From the NCBI RefSeq assembly GCF_003073045.1, contig NC_037591.1:41119883-41183882 (forward strand): DNA of 64,000 nt. Direction: 5' to 3'. Position 1 is the stretch's first letter, and each line of letters starts with the position of its first letter. A program made the translations under genes and the position numbers. Shown here piece by piece: positions 24,901 to 34,899 of the stretch. The notes under the pieces were generated by a model. That model saw only the letters and a list, made by a program, of their open reading frames with translations. It was not told the DNA's origin and did no database searches. This DNA is from Pomacea canaliculata (taxonomy: Eukaryota > Mollusca > Gastropoda > Architaenioglossa > Ampullariidae).

Positions 24901-27239
24901 ATTATTCCAACTGCATTTTATTCTACCTTTGGCTCGTTTTAGTCCCCAAAAAAGTATAAAAACACCCCATGACATTAATTTCTATATAAATCTTCCCAAT
25001 CAGTGTCAGAATAATACATGATGTATTTTATAATGCAGGAGAACACGGACTCTAAATAAAGGCAAAGAACCAATCACAAACCTCCAAATAGTCAAACTCG
25101 CAGTCATCGGTTCCATCACCAATTTCAAATGTAACAAATGTCAAGGTAATGCGATGGCCCTGTGTCGTGTTGATGATGTAGGTACAGTTTTGATAAGGCG
25201 GGTACTGACTGGGGTACAGCGGAGACGAGATGGAGCCACTGGGTGAGGTGTACACTCCATCACAGGCTACAATATAAACAAAGCTCTTGGAAAAACCAAT
25301 GGTCAAGACTAAATTGTAAGACTGCCATAATTAACATTCGGTCTCATAACCTAAGGGTTTGAAACTATGTGACTAAGTGAGACTTTATGGGTGTGGATGT
25401 CAGATGCAAGATAGCGACCAAGAGAAGACTTGGACACCTCATGTATGTCGTGCTACATGTGTAACACAGATTTCAAGTTGGTTGATTTTCAAAAGTCTAT
25501 CAATTCCGTTTGCAGTCCTGGTGTTTTGAGAGAGCCCGTAGCTACACAAATAACTGTTTATTTTGGTTCCTCCTCTATCCTGCGAGATAACGAAGCAAAC
25601 TAAGTCGAGAATAGTCTACCTCAACGTTCCATTTGAATTGAGCAGTTCCCCATACCGAGAGACTTGCTTTTCCAGAATCTCCAGCAGAATAATCTCTTTA
25701 TTCATCTGATGAGGACGAGAGTAAGCCGACATGTTCTTATCCTGGTCAGTCAGCATGCAGTGATCCAGATTATTATTGTGGTGCATCATCATCCTCACAC
25801 AGAATAACAAAGGAGGAAGTAAATGACCAAGTTTGTGATTTGGACTTATCCAAGAACAAGGCAGACTCGCTAGGTTCAAGACTCCAATAATGTAATCTTC
25901 TAGAAGATGTGACATTTACTTCACATTAAATCACTACCAGCAGTTGGATCTTTTTCTTGAGAACGAAAGGTAATCTGGTATTCTGTTCCGATATTGACGG
26001 CCTCATTATAGCTTTAGAAATCACTCACGACCCACAAGAATGAAGACTATTTGTAGAATTTTTGTAAAACAATTTGTGTCTGCCTGAAATGGTGGTGTAA
26101 AACACTATATAAACTAACGTTGTATGTGATGTTGTCGTCGTCGTCATCATCAATCATCATCTTCCTGATTATACGCAAGACAATCGAAGACAACAACACC
26201 GATATTCTTCACCAAACAGCTTTATGTACCTACACTTTGCAAATGACAGTCTCCTGTCTCATTGCCAACAACACGCACAAACCACTGAGTAAGCTAGCAG
26301 AGAAGACTGGCTTAAAGGTCAACAGAAAGACGACTGAACTGATTAACTCCCAATAACATTTCAAGGAGATAGAATCCTGGAAACAAATCGGTCTGTGTAT
26401 CAGGGGAGCATTGTCAATGAGGATGGTGAAGTGGACGAGGATTTCAAAAGACGTATCAACAAGGCCCGGCATGTTTTCAACAGACTACTCCCCATCTGGA
26501 ACTCTTAATATCCTTCCGCAGTAAAACCCGCATTTTCAACACCAATGTGAAAACAGTCCTACTGTATAGTTTTGACAATTGGAGAGTGAGAAACATCATC
26601 AACAAGCTACAGACCTTTACCAGCCGATGCCTACGCTATTTTCTGGGAATAAGATATGGCATAAAAAGATCTCCTACAGCAGCCTGTGAAAAACAACCAA
26701 CCAGAATGCCACTAGCCAAGACATCACAAAGCGCAAATGGGGCTGGACAGGACACACCCTGCGCAAACCAGCTGACACTCTAGCCAAGCAGGCACTTGAC
26801 TGGAACCCTCAGGGGAAGAGGGGAGTTGGGAGACCAAAGCAGACTTGAAAAAGAACAGTAGAGAGCGAGACAAAGAACTGGGAACCACATGGGACCAAGT
26901 GAGGGGTGCTGCCCTATACCGGGTCCGCTGGCGAGGTATTGTTGCCGCTCTGTGCTCCTTGTGGAGTAACAAGGACTTAACTAAACAACAAAACTAGAGC
27001 GAATTTTACATTTAGATTGTCATATTTGTATGAAGCAAGTACAAAATCGTTTAGAAATGACTAAGTTTTGGTTTAGTAACAGGACTTTTGTAAAAAAAAA
27101 AAATTAAAATTTGCTGACCAGTAAATACTCAAACTATTCCTACCCTTCAGTGTGACCACCTTGCGATCTTACCTCGTGTTTTCTGTACGTGGTGCTGAAT
27201 CAAGAGTGCAAATAAACTCATGAAAAGCTGCATAGTCAT
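7180..27239 (-). CDS. Gene B: CUB plus YWTD beta-propeller plus EGF receptor-like protein (partial model)
   Basis: Exons read 27239-27173 (signal peptide), 25266-25082 and 23242-23089 (CUB), 18627-18394, 16859-16688, 16433-16231 and 15047-14888 (propeller), 9606-9505 (EGF), then less certain 8782-8662 and 7732-about 7180. Phases agree from exon 1 through 14888. A further exon (phase 2 to 1) carrying the end of blade six should lie between 14.88 and 9.61 kb but was not found. The YWTD propeller followed by an EGF module is the ligand-release unit of LDL-receptor-family proteins. Here it follows a CUB domain, and I see no LDL class A repeats. A cell-surface or secreted binding protein is likely. 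No transmembrane exon was found, so its topology is open. Introns carry a mariner, hAT, Harbinger and LINE insertions. Confidence 0.7.
8662..8782 (-). CDS. Possible gene B exon after the EGF module
   Basis: Open stretch between CACTTAG and ACAG/GTAAAT, phase 1 to 2 as required by the EGF exon. It encodes a Lys/Thr-rich segment (ESTAKRAKTQEKATKPG) ending TGACLCGVYYSED. The two cysteines might complete the EGF fold. No domain is recognised, and an open stretch this short is weak evidence. Confidence 0.35.
9505..9606 (-). CDS. Gene B exon: LDLR/LRP-type EGF module
   Basis: Thirty-four codons, phase 1 to 1 (acceptor CTCAG, donor TCTG/GTATGT), reading GPNGCGNNNGGCMFICIPTP followed by GNRSKC. The C-x-N-N-G-G-C-x-x-x-C pattern is specific for the EGF module that follows a YWTD propeller in LDLR/LRP proteins. 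The usual CxC near the end is CLAP here, so one cysteine seems changed or supplied by another exon. The exon lacks a methionine start, being internal. Confidence 0.72.
9610..11040. other. Probable gene B intron
   Basis: Should contain, or adjoin, the missing propeller exon (phase 2 to 1); I searched by eye and found none. A CCAAT-like ATTGG and mixed low-complexity DNA are present, no coding signal. Confidence 0.4.
11041..11190. repeat. Two tandem copies of a 75-bp unit at the LINE 3' end
   Basis: The unit beginning CTAGTAAGAAAATTATGTCA occurs at 11041-11115 and 11116-11190 with nearly perfect identity. The LINE terminus abuts the second copy. Confidence 0.9.
11191..14100 (-). mobile_element. 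RTE-like non-LTR retrotransposon, decayed
   Basis: Minus-strand fragments in order: endonuclease (MGDMNAKDGNDNKGHIMG, QIDHITFNRQFRSLRDV) at 13653-13306; RT (AGPDGIPAEALKADP, FVDFENAFDSVDR, LDFADDISLLSH) at 12764-11900; and the C-terminal region (GGADEDVRSRINKNRLEFHT, RQTWRSVHRESETAGMTW) to 11157. Frameshifts are many, and a GT-plus-T microsatellite splits it. The clade (RTE/BovB type) is assigned from memory of the family and is tentative. It lies in gene B's long intron. Confidence 0.8.
12884..12953. repeat. (GT)n followed by poly-T inside the LINE
   Basis: About 21 GT units followed by an unbroken run of about 27 T. It interrupts the LINE coding region between endonuclease and RT. Confidence 0.95.
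14888..15047 (-). CDS. Gene B exon 7: propeller blades 5-6
   Basis: Acceptor GTGAAG, giving DTEG/RRLYWADGDTQLIGWTD across the splice and then YFMGLDIYHNELFVTDWG, the last blade. Donor AACT/GTGAGT in phase 2; the partner exon completing blade 6 was not located. Confidence 0.85.
15050..16230. other. Gene B intron
   Basis: Between propeller exons 6 and 7. Contains a GC-richer block at 15450-16010 of unknown origin. No ORF of note. Confidence 0.5.
16231..16433 (-). CDS. Gene B exon 6: propeller blade 4
   Basis: Contains SVLYWSDCTKGTIERCNYDG and HLEGPNGLALDTEG, the typical YWTD blade followed by the opening strand of the next. The upper edge is the only phase-compatible acceptor (GAGAG at 16434); CAATCAG at 16424 looks stronger but breaks phase. 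Donor GAGG/GTAAGA, phase 1. Confidence 0.82.
16688..16859 (-). CDS. Gene B exon 5: propeller blade 3
   Basis: GSLWGLSVDSVSRLLFYTDD, then GNKVIGMISLD and SQPIDIELDKHNG, with FYTDD at the YWTD position. Donor GG/GTACTA in phase 2. Confidence 0.85.
16862..18390. other. Gene B intron
   Basis: AT-rich, no recognisable element or exon. Confidence 0.5.
18394..18627 (-). CDS. Gene B exon 4: propeller blades 1-2
   Basis: Acceptor TCCACAG, then IIPQKFLLVTDSHNGIHRID (blade 1) and NPYGIDYDPVDGRVYWSDAQ (blade 2, YWSD form of the YWTD motif), followed by IRSANLDGSD. 234 nt, phase 1 to 1. Confidence 0.9.
18630..20320. other. Gene B intron, upper part
   Basis: No exon seen. CUB and propeller exons join in phase without one. 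hAT and Harbinger elements follow at 20.3 and 21.3 kb. Confidence 0.5.
20330..20750. mobile_element. hAT-type non-autonomous element with 8-bp TSD
   Basis: The target duplication ATGTAGTC flanks both sides (20322-20329 and 20751-20758). Termini are inverted: CAGTGATGCCCAACCT at the left, CAGGGATGCACAACCT read from the right. GC-rich CGGGCC/GGCCCGCGG subterminal motifs are typical of hAT (Charlie-like) non-autonomous families. No ORF. Confidence 0.9.
21265..22026 (-). mobile_element. PIF/Harbinger element, internally deleted
   Basis: Inverted ends GGGCCTATTCCCACGCTGCA (left) and GGCCTATTCCCACGCTGCA (from the right), with a 3-bp TTA duplication on each side (21262-21264, 22027-22029). That is the standard Harbinger target. 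The minus strand keeps the 5' end of a Harbinger nuclease gene, so it is a shortened, probably non-autonomous copy. Confidence 0.85.
21593..21880 (-). pseudogene. Truncated Harbinger nuclease ORF (95 codons)
   Basis: Reads MADDIYDEILLEAIAA, then WLREWGTRRSLLGAYSCLLK and RRFLRMSSSTFKLL. This matches the N-terminal region of Harbinger transposases (W-x-R-x-W, GAYxxLL, FLRMS-x-xF). The DDE catalytic part is absent, so no transposase activity is possible. Confidence 0.75.
23089..23242 (-). CDS. Gene B exon 3: second part of CUB domain
   Basis: Joins in phase 0 to give FDYLEIRDGSSELSPSMG, a canonical CUB centre, then IFCNTSVPDRVRS with the fourth cysteine, MWIRLQSGS and GFNATYSS. The donor TCAG/GTAAAC in phase 1 joins directly to the first propeller exon as G/CA. 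Confidence 0.88.
23531..24784 (-). mobile_element. Mariner-type DNA transposon in a gene B intron
   Basis: Inverted ends (TACGAGATCAGTTCAAAAAG at 23531 and, on the other strand, TACGAGAGTCGTTCAAAAAG from 24784) both start with the TA target dinucleotide; the element is about 1.25 kb. Minus-strand pieces match mariner transposase: NATVKKWLTKFKRGMVST and HLMVLNERLFTVKQIAKS (24553-24290), and a decayed LPHPPYSPDLAP-type segment near 23800. It is disabled by stops. It lies between the two CUB exons, which explains most of why this intron is longer than in the 1-kb copy. Confidence 0.85.
25082..25266 (-). CDS. Gene B exon 2: first part of CUB domain
   Basis: Acceptor TTGTAG, then ACDGVYTSPSGSISSPLYP, NCTYIINTTQGHRITL and DDCEFDYLE. 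These are three of the four CUB cysteines, the tyrosine-proline start and the acidic calcium-site residues. Phase 1 to 0; the donor GAG/GTTTGT is weak in the last positions. Confidence 0.85.
26160..26995 (+). mobile_element. RTE-like LINE 3' fragment, plus strand
   Basis: Same family as the 11.2-14.1 kb element: HFANDSLLSH (FADD box degraded to FAND), GSIVNEDGEVDEDFKRRINK, NKLQTFTSRCLRYFLGIRY, and the 3' region ending with the VRWRGIVAALCSL-type terminus. It has multiple frameshifts. It is 5' truncated just upstream of the RT FADD box. Confidence 0.75.
27173..27239 (-). CDS. Gene B exon 1: signal peptide
   Basis: Twenty-two codons starting MTMQLFMSLFALLIQHHVQ, hydrophobic in the middle, ending CGAG/GTAAGA in phase 1. 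The second ATG, two codons in, is an alternative start. A TTTCAG lies just upstream, so the 5' UTR may begin in an earlier exon. Confidence 0.6.
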
Positions 27240-27249
27240 CTTTATATCT

Positions 27250-29470
27250 GAAATAAGAGATAATATAAGCTTTTTAAAATGAGATCAGTAAATAAATGTT
27301 GCATATTATCAACTAAACTGTGAAATGTTTAAACAGATTAGAAGATTAAAAGCTCTACTAGTCCATCTAATGATTTCTTTAAAAAAAGAAACGAATTCCG
27401 TATTTTCTCGACAAAAGAAGGGTTATGAAACTTTGTTTATATTATCAAATACTTCTAAAAGCTTTATGGCAATGTTTTCGCAGCAAAGGGAGATATTAAA
27501 AGGCAAAGCATAAAGCACAGACACACTAACTAGGTTATGGCACTTGGCAAGAAAATCCCAAGTATCTAACCGTTTTTGACAACTCAAACTACACAGCCGT
27601 TGGGTGGACAGCTAAGGTTTTCTAGCCTCATACCCAACAGTTCTGTGCACTATCCATACCAGTATAAATCTTTCTAAGGAAGGACAAACGTTTGTGGCAA
27701 TACCAACTCTGCTGCACCAGTTAGCTCATGCAGGAATAAACAAAACCCAATTTTTTTCTTTATTTGTTTATTTCACGTATGCTTACACACACGCACGCAC
27801 ACTCACACTGCTTAGGTGTTGCATAGCCATACACGTCTTTAAAAAAAATCCTTTGATCTACACATTCTTTCACTAATAAAAAAATAAGTAAATTAATCGG
27901 CAAAAAAAAAATATTATGTGACTTTCGTAATAATCATCGTAGTCAAAGTGTATCCAGATCCAGTTTCGTGCGGTCTTAACTGAATGGCCTAACCTGGGTA
28001 TTTCAATATCGTATCAGTGCTTCAGTTCATGTAATTGTCTTGTTTCTCTGTGCTACTATTCTTCACCATGAAATAACCTACACACCTGTACCTTTGGCTA
28101 CCGACCTCGACCCTACATCGCCGATATTTTCTCGTATCTCTGTGAGCCTTGCAATCTGCCATCTTGTTTGACTCACACATTGTGACCTGACTGTCATAGT
28201 ACGAACGGTCCGCCCAAAACACTCACAGCCAAAATTTGTGCGTTCTTCAACACTAAAACAAAACGATTGTCTGAGGCTGCTATTGCATGTTATTTTCCTT
28301 TGCCGTGGTTTCAGTACTTGTACAACACAGCAGCGCAGTAACACATGGTAACACAGACACCTTGGCACTGGGTTCTGACATAAAGGTTAACCTCAAATAT
28401 CCAAAAGCTTTTGAGTCTTCAGTTACAGAAATCTGTCTCAAAAACATTCGAACTGTTACATTACACAAGTCAATCTTCAAGCTCGGGTCCTGGAATCAGG
28501 AAGATGCGGCAGAAGTGGAAACAATTAGACAACTAATTTGACACAGGATACACGATATGTAGTCTTACGGAGCTAAAGGAGCTAAACAGATGTCAAGAAC
28601 CTGGCGATTAAAGTTCAAGAGGTCAACATGAAGTCATTGAGGGTTATCTGGTTCAGTCTCTACTCCATCATGCAGTGATGTCATCAGTGACGACATTGCA
28701 TAATGACGTAAACATACAGCGCACTGTTTACTCCAAGCCCAAAGATAAACAAATGTTGATAAAGTACAAGACGTCCCCACACCTACATGTGACAAGCAGG
28801 CTCCACACTCTGATCATTCACTCTCTAAGCGCCGCCATTTTGTTTATAAAGAGATTGAACTAAATAAAAGTTTTATTTACTGGAATCTTTGTTGTCTGCA
28901 AGTAAATAAATCCGCTAATCACAAAACTGGTTGATTTGATACACTATAATCAGTACCTTCAATACTTTAAAACAAGGTTGCATTGTTAAAGAACTAATAT
29001 CAACCAAAAGAAATCGTGAGTGCGACTTTAGTTTTTCCAGATGTTTACATAATTTATTAAAGATAAACAACTTGGCATCCTCACTAAGTTCCGTACAAAT
29101 CGCAGTAGGTCTAACATGCTCCCTAGCGATGTCATGTGTGTTATTATTAGTATATATATATATGTATGTTGTTATTCAAGGGAGGTAAGAGGTTGGGGCA
29201 GAAACGATTAGCTCGATTGCAATTAGCTTCCTTGCGAAGTCTAATGTGACGGTAAGTGGACAATTACAAGGACAATTCTTTATTTACGAGTGGTAAAATA
29301 AGCGACGGATCGGGTTTTTTTTTCCCATTTAGCCCTCGCCCTTTACAGGGAAAGAAATTAACTACATAAATGAAGTAATTAAGCATTATATAACAAAAAA
29401 TTGTCGTAAACAAAAAGAAGGGTGGATATATACAAGGTGATAGTTAAGAAGAAATATGCATATATTTACA
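27250..29470. other. Region upstream of gene B
   Basis: Several short frames on both strands, none with domain or splice support. Likely holds the gene B promoter and 5' UTR, but no specific signal can be named. Confidence 0.4.
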
Positions 29471-29479
29471 AGGTCACCT

Positions 29480-30445
29480 GGAGTTGGGAGGAATATCTAG
29501 AGGCCTCATCTATATGTCTTGAAAGTATTCAGATAGATGGCGTCGAAAGCAGTTCAGGGAGTGCAATTGCTTGAGATGGAGAGGGAGGCTGTTCCATAGC
29601 ACGCTCCCTCTGAATTGCAGACTTGATTTGAAGAGGTCTAGTCGAGGAAAGGGATATTCAGTTTTGGGAAGGTTCTAGAGTTATTGGAGGAAAATAGGAG
29701 AGAGAGTCTTGGAGATAATTTACCCGTCAGTATTTTATACATAAAAATGCATTTGTTAAATTTAAGTCTGTTTTTTAGAGGAAGGACGCCTAGAGAGGTG
29801 AAGTCATTCGGGTCTATTGTCAGTTTTAGTAGAACAGGAAATGTTATATTCTGGACAGCTGGTAGACTTTCTTGGAGATGTTCTTACTTGTGGTCACTAA
29901 CTGCTGGAGGTTCGCTAGGCTGATCCTCTCTATCCATTGCTTATTCGGTTTTAGGAGGTCGATGTTGAAGTCCCCTAGCAGCATGTATTCTTTGAACTCA
30001 AGGAGCACGGCATCAAGCATGGAGCTGAGGTGGTCCGTCCACTCGGCTCGTTCGTTAGGGTTTGTATAAATGAATCCTATAAGAAGTGGAGCCGTATTAT
30101 TCAGTTTTACTTCTAGCCAGATGGACTCTACGTTGTAGTTTTCTAGGTGGTGCAGCCTCTTAGTGTTAAGTGCTGTGCTGATGTAGGTGGGTTAGCCAGT
30201 TTCATGTTTGCGCTCTGGGTGCCGACGTTCCAGTGTGTACCCGGGAATACCGATGTTGCCAAGGGAGACAAGTTTCGTAACCCGGGCTTCAGACAGGGCA
30301 AAGATGTGGAAGGGGGTTCCGAAGTTGTATATGAATGTTTTTACATCAGGTATTTTGTTTAGGGCGGTGTTAATATTTAGGTGGCCTATGCGAAGCCCAT
30401 CTTTAGTAGGCCACTCTTTGTGTGGTCTATTAGGTGACATTTCCT
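29480..30445 (-). mobile_element. CR1-like LINE remnant: endonuclease joined to C-terminus
   Basis: 30440-29920 encodes an endonuclease (GLRIGHLNINTALNKIPDV, FALSEARV, LLGDFNIDLLKPN). 29840-29480 encodes the conserved C-terminus (LPLKNRLKFNKCIFMYKILT, RGSVLWNSLPLHLK, FRRHLSEYF). The reverse transcriptase between them is absent, so this is an internally deleted copy. Clade assignment is tentative. Confidence 0.7.
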
Positions 30446-30449
30446 GAGG

Positions 30450-32300
30450 AATTGAGAAGTCTAATTATATGAGGCTATAGAGTACTTGAGTTCCAGGACC
30501 TAAGTTTTTAGTAGGGAAAGAATTTAGCAGACAAAAGAATCTAGTATATGTTAGTCAGAAGATAAAATAATCAGCAAGTTGTTTCCAGTTTGTCCACGGA
30601 GATTCACAACTGAAGAAGTCAATTAGGAATCACATCAGTCCTATGTGGCTGATAAACACAGTAATGAGCAAAGGTCTGCAAACCAGAGGACGTCTCCGAA
30701 CAGCAGTTCACACGATGATACAAGACTTATTCTTGAATTCGACGGAGATGGGGCCATAGCCCCACTGGATAGGCAACTACAGTAGAAGTTTGGCTAGTAT
30801 GTAGCAAGGTAAATCAAAATCAAGAAGGAAGACGACATGGTCCACACTGGGTCACAATGCCAGAATAAGCGTCGGTAAACGAAGCCTTGTGTATACAATC
30901 ACGTAGTTAAAAAATATATAAAGCAAGATGGCAGGAGAAGAGATAGCCGCCGTTAGTGGAAGAAGATATTGATAATAGCAGAGGAAGAAATAATAAGCCA
31001 CAGGCGAGTAAACAGCCCAACGCTATGCCGAAGAATGTGCAGATCAGAACACTAGAACCGAAAGCACAACAAATCCAAGAGAAACTAAAAAAGAGGCAAA
31101 CTTGTTCTTTCTTGACTGTCATGTGAAGGGAATATCAGGCGATGGAGGGGGAGCGGGGTTGGAGCGGAGTTCTCATTAGAGAATTATCACGGTGAGATCA
31201 AATGTTTGAACTGTTTAAGAATACTGAGAAACTTTGTGAAACGAACTGGTAGAGTGGGACATTAGTATTAAGTAGCGGTGCTGTGCACCCTGAGTATTGT
31301 ATGTGCTAGCGGGGTTTGATGTGTACCCCGAGTATTGTATGTGCTAGCGGGGTTTGATGTGTACCCTGAGTATTCTAGCTACTTGACTGTGTTTTCTTGC
31401 TGGCTGTCAAATAGTGGATTTGAGTTTTACATTTACATTTCATGCCATGTCAGGATGGTTAACTGCACTTATGATTATGATGTATGCCTTATGATTTAGT
31501 GAAGATATAAGTGTGATAACTTGTTGCTGTGTAAAACTGTTATTATTTGTGTTGACCAGTGGATTAGGAGGGCTAGCGTGATAAGCAACACACTAGACCT
31601 CTGTCAGAAAAGCGACGAGCAGTCCTCGGGCAAATCTTTGTCTCTTGTGTGAAAGAATGCGCGTGGACGTGTTGTGTGTGTTGCTCTGGTGAGCGGCGTC
31701 TGTGACATCTAACAATGTTGGAAAGTTTGCAACAGAAGAATTATGATCAAAAAAGTGTTGAAAGAGGTGTTCAAACACTTAACTAAGCAAAGCATCAGTG
31801 TAAGACGTTATCTTACAAGGAAAATCGTGCTTCTCAAAATTTGTAGAAAATTATTTAAATCATTCCGAAACTCCTGATCACTTTGCTCTATCATATTTGA
31901 CTGCTATGGTCCACTTACTGATTACCAAATGCGAATGTGAGTGGCCCACTAGTGTAGGCTAATCGTGTCTTTGTGCTTCTTTCCGCCACAAAGGTTGTTA
32001 TAGTCTCTTTCTCGTTCTTGCTTTTGATATTTTTGTTTGAATTTAGCCAAGTCTTCTCAAAAGAATCAAAGGTCTTTTTGTTATCTAGGAAAATTTTTAA
32101 TCCTTCAGTCAACTAACGTTTGTTATTCGCAACAAATTTGCAAGTATTACTATATTAACACATACAAATGTAACACGAAACATGATTCAACTCGTCAGCA
32201 CTTCGTGGGACTTTCTTAAAAGGCAAAGGTTAGTTATCTCGCAGGGACAGCATGATGAATTGAAGGACAAGCATCTTGTTTCTGGTTGTAAAATGCCCTC
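30450..32300. other. Intergenic, no gene recognised
   Basis: Unclassified repeat-rich DNA with the 42-bp tandem repeat. Short hydrophobic frames here look accidental. Confidence 0.45.
31275..31380. repeat. About 42-bp tandem repeat, two and a half copies
   Basis: ACCCTGAGTATTGTATGTGC plus TAGCGGGGTTTGATGTGT is repeated twice, with a third partial copy ending at GAGTATTCTAGC. Confidence 0.9.
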
Positions 32301-32579
32301 CCAGCCACTACTACTACTACCACCAAAAATAAAATTAATTTTGTAAAGCGCATACTCACACTCCTCTATGCGTTTAAGAACAAGAACGAAACATGGACAG
32401 CATACGAAGGACAGGAAAACAAACAAATAACATATGAACTATAACATAATAAAGAACAGTACTAAACTAAGAAAAAAATCAACTACAGAAAACACAAAGA
32501 GGAACCAAATAGCAAGAACAAGAGCTGAGAGTAATATGATATTACAAAAGGAAGGGTGTGACAAAGGACTATAATTATG

Positions 32580-32800
32580 GGAAAGGTTGTTAGGAGGAAT
32601 GTTTATTGAAGAAGTGCGTTTTTCAGTGCACGTTTAAAGGATTCAAAAGCGGGTAGGTGGCGGGTATGGAAACGGAGAGAGTTCCATTGTTTTGCTGCAC
32701 AATAACTACAAATCCTGTGGCAATATATTGTTTTTTTAGTGACAGGAAGAGTAAGGAAACGATCATGAGACGAGGAGCGCAGTTGTTTATAGGTGTGATG
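32580..32800 (-). mobile_element. CR1-like LINE C-terminal fragment
   Basis: The minus strand reads YCAAKQWNSLRFHTRHLPAF, then SFKRALKNALLQ and a stop. This is the WNSLP..FKRxL signature that closes CR1-type ORF2 proteins. A 3' tail with TTTACAAAATTAATTTTATT follows to about 32330. Confidence 0.6.
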
Positions 32801-33519
32801 TAAGGAAAGAGCAGTTCAGAGAAATAATCAGGGCAGGTGCCAGCAAAAAAAAATAAAAAAAATTAAAACAGCCTGGACAGTTTGTACTGGGTGCCACAAC
32901 GGGTGGGAAGTCAGTGTAGACAACGAAGGAGAGGCGTGTCGTGGTCCCGTTTCCTGGCTCTAAGCACCAGACGTGCAGCAGACGTCTGTAGTTTCTGGAG
33001 TTTGTGATAATAGTAATGATGATGATGATGGTGATGATGATGATGAGGAGAAGGAGGAGGATGCACACTTACCACGAGATGTGACTTCTTACACTTGCTT
33101 AGAGAATCTTTTCCTTTTATTTACGTCGACAGTAGAATGTAGCTAAAGCTTTGACACCGATATATATTCTGTGTTTTAAATCTTTTTGAATAAAACTTAA
33201 AAGAAAAAAAAACTCAAGCCAATTTCCTTCACTCAAGAACTTCCTCGTGAAGACGCCCAGACGTGCGTTGTGAACATTTATACCAAAGACATCCCTTCCT
33301 CGTCTGACTAGTCCACAGGCGATCTATTGGCTGAACATTTTGTGTACTGTGACGTCCTGACCATCTCACAGATATCTCATTGGTTGAACATACCAGGAAG
33401 TCAGTTCTTGACTGGCCGTCACACACAGACATTTTCTCTAAGCACACTGTGAAGAAACAACCCCAGCGGCCATCATTATTCATCATCAGAGAAATTTGTA
33501 GGAGAAAGGCTCCGACGTT

Positions 33520-34870
33520 CTTTGCCTCGCTGTCTACAGTTCTTTTCCAAGTCTGCTTTGGTCTCCCAACTCTCTCTTCCCCTGAGGGTTTCAGTCAAAT
33601 ACCTGCCTAGTAATGGTGTCAGAGTTAGGGTTTTTGGCTAGTGACATTTTCGTGGGGTTTTTTGGTTTTTGTTTTTGTTGGTAAAGGTCTGGAGCTTGTT
33701 GTTCATAGTGTTTGTCACTATCCAGGTTTCAGAACCATACAGTAGGACAGCTTTCACATTGGTGTTAAAGGGATTGTAAAGGCAAACTAAAACTGCTTAG
33801 AATCTCGTAAAGAGTAGGATTCACTTGAATCTCGTCTATGTTCGCGTCTGTTCATATGGGAGAAGTTGAAGGTTGTGTAGCATGATGTGTTTAAGAAGAG
33901 AAATTACATAGGACTTTTTTTGTTTACCCAGACGAAGTCACGTCACGTGACCTAATGACAAATGACTGAGACTGCTTACCAAGTAAAACTGTTTTCTATC
34001 ATTTTTAAAACTGTGCATTGAAAAGTTCACTTTAAAACCTGAATGAACTCACGTGACACCACCGATGACGATGACAAACCTTTGCAATGACCTCAGAAAC
34101 TTGCTGTACGTCACTAACTGACGTCACAACGTCACTGACTGCTGTCCATGTATATGGGCCTTTTGATGTCATCATCCACTCCACCGTCCTTGTTGACAAA
34201 GCTCCAGGGTTGTCCATGGGACATATTTTTCTATCCCATCCCAGCCCAGCCCATGACAATTTATGCCTGTCCCATCCCGTCCCATCCCACGGGACGTTTC
34301 CCATGGGATTCCCATGGTAATAACAATCCTATGGACAACACTGAAAACCACTTTTCGGCTTTTGTTCTATAATTCCTGCTACTTCACATACAATAGATGA
34401 TTCAGATGAAAGATTTAAATCCTTGATGAATGAAATAACAGTAAATTTATTTTGCAATATCAAGTATCGACTACCATGGGAAATACAAATGTGTGCTGTC
34501 CCATCCCATCCCATGGGACGTTTCCCATGGGATTCCCATGGGATTCCCATTCCTATGGACAACACTGCAAAGCTCCTTCCATGGCCCTTTAAGCCAGTCT
34601 TCTATGCTTCCTCTACGGTTTCGCATAACCCGAGAACCCTGATGTATTTTGTATCATTTCTCTTGCTAATAGAGTTGACTTGTCACTTTCATAGAGGGTT
34701 CTGATGCTCCATTGAACATGGAGGTTTTTGCCTTTATCGTCAAAAGACGAGTTGGCGAGCTGGCTTCCCTAAGGCTTTCACGAACACGCGTCATGAGCTC
34801 TTCTAAAGAGGACTCTTACCAACCTTGCCCTTGTTGTGTTTCGGTGTCTGTAACAGCAGTTTTTGTTTTT
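33520..34870 (-). mobile_element. Composite, interrupted RTE-like LINE remnant
   Basis: Pieces of the same family lie at 34870-34575 (5' part, matching 14.1-14.2 kb), about 34200-34165 (the DGG-DED segment) and 33780-33520 (FNTNVKAVLLYGSETW and downstream). They are separated by unrelated inserts at about 33785-34160 and 34205-34565. Order and strand are consistent with one old insertion later broken up. Confidence 0.65.
34205..34567. repeat. CCCATGGGA palindromic satellite-like insert with direct-repeat ends
   Basis: Two blocks rich in CCCATCCCATGGGACG and TTTCCCATGGGATTCCCATG each end in the same CCTATGGACAACACTG (34329 and 34552). The blocks surround about 140 bases of ordinary sequence. 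The insert interrupts the LINE remnant. Confidence 0.7.
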
Positions 34871-34899
34871 ACATAAGTGGGTTGTTAGCACAAAGACAA

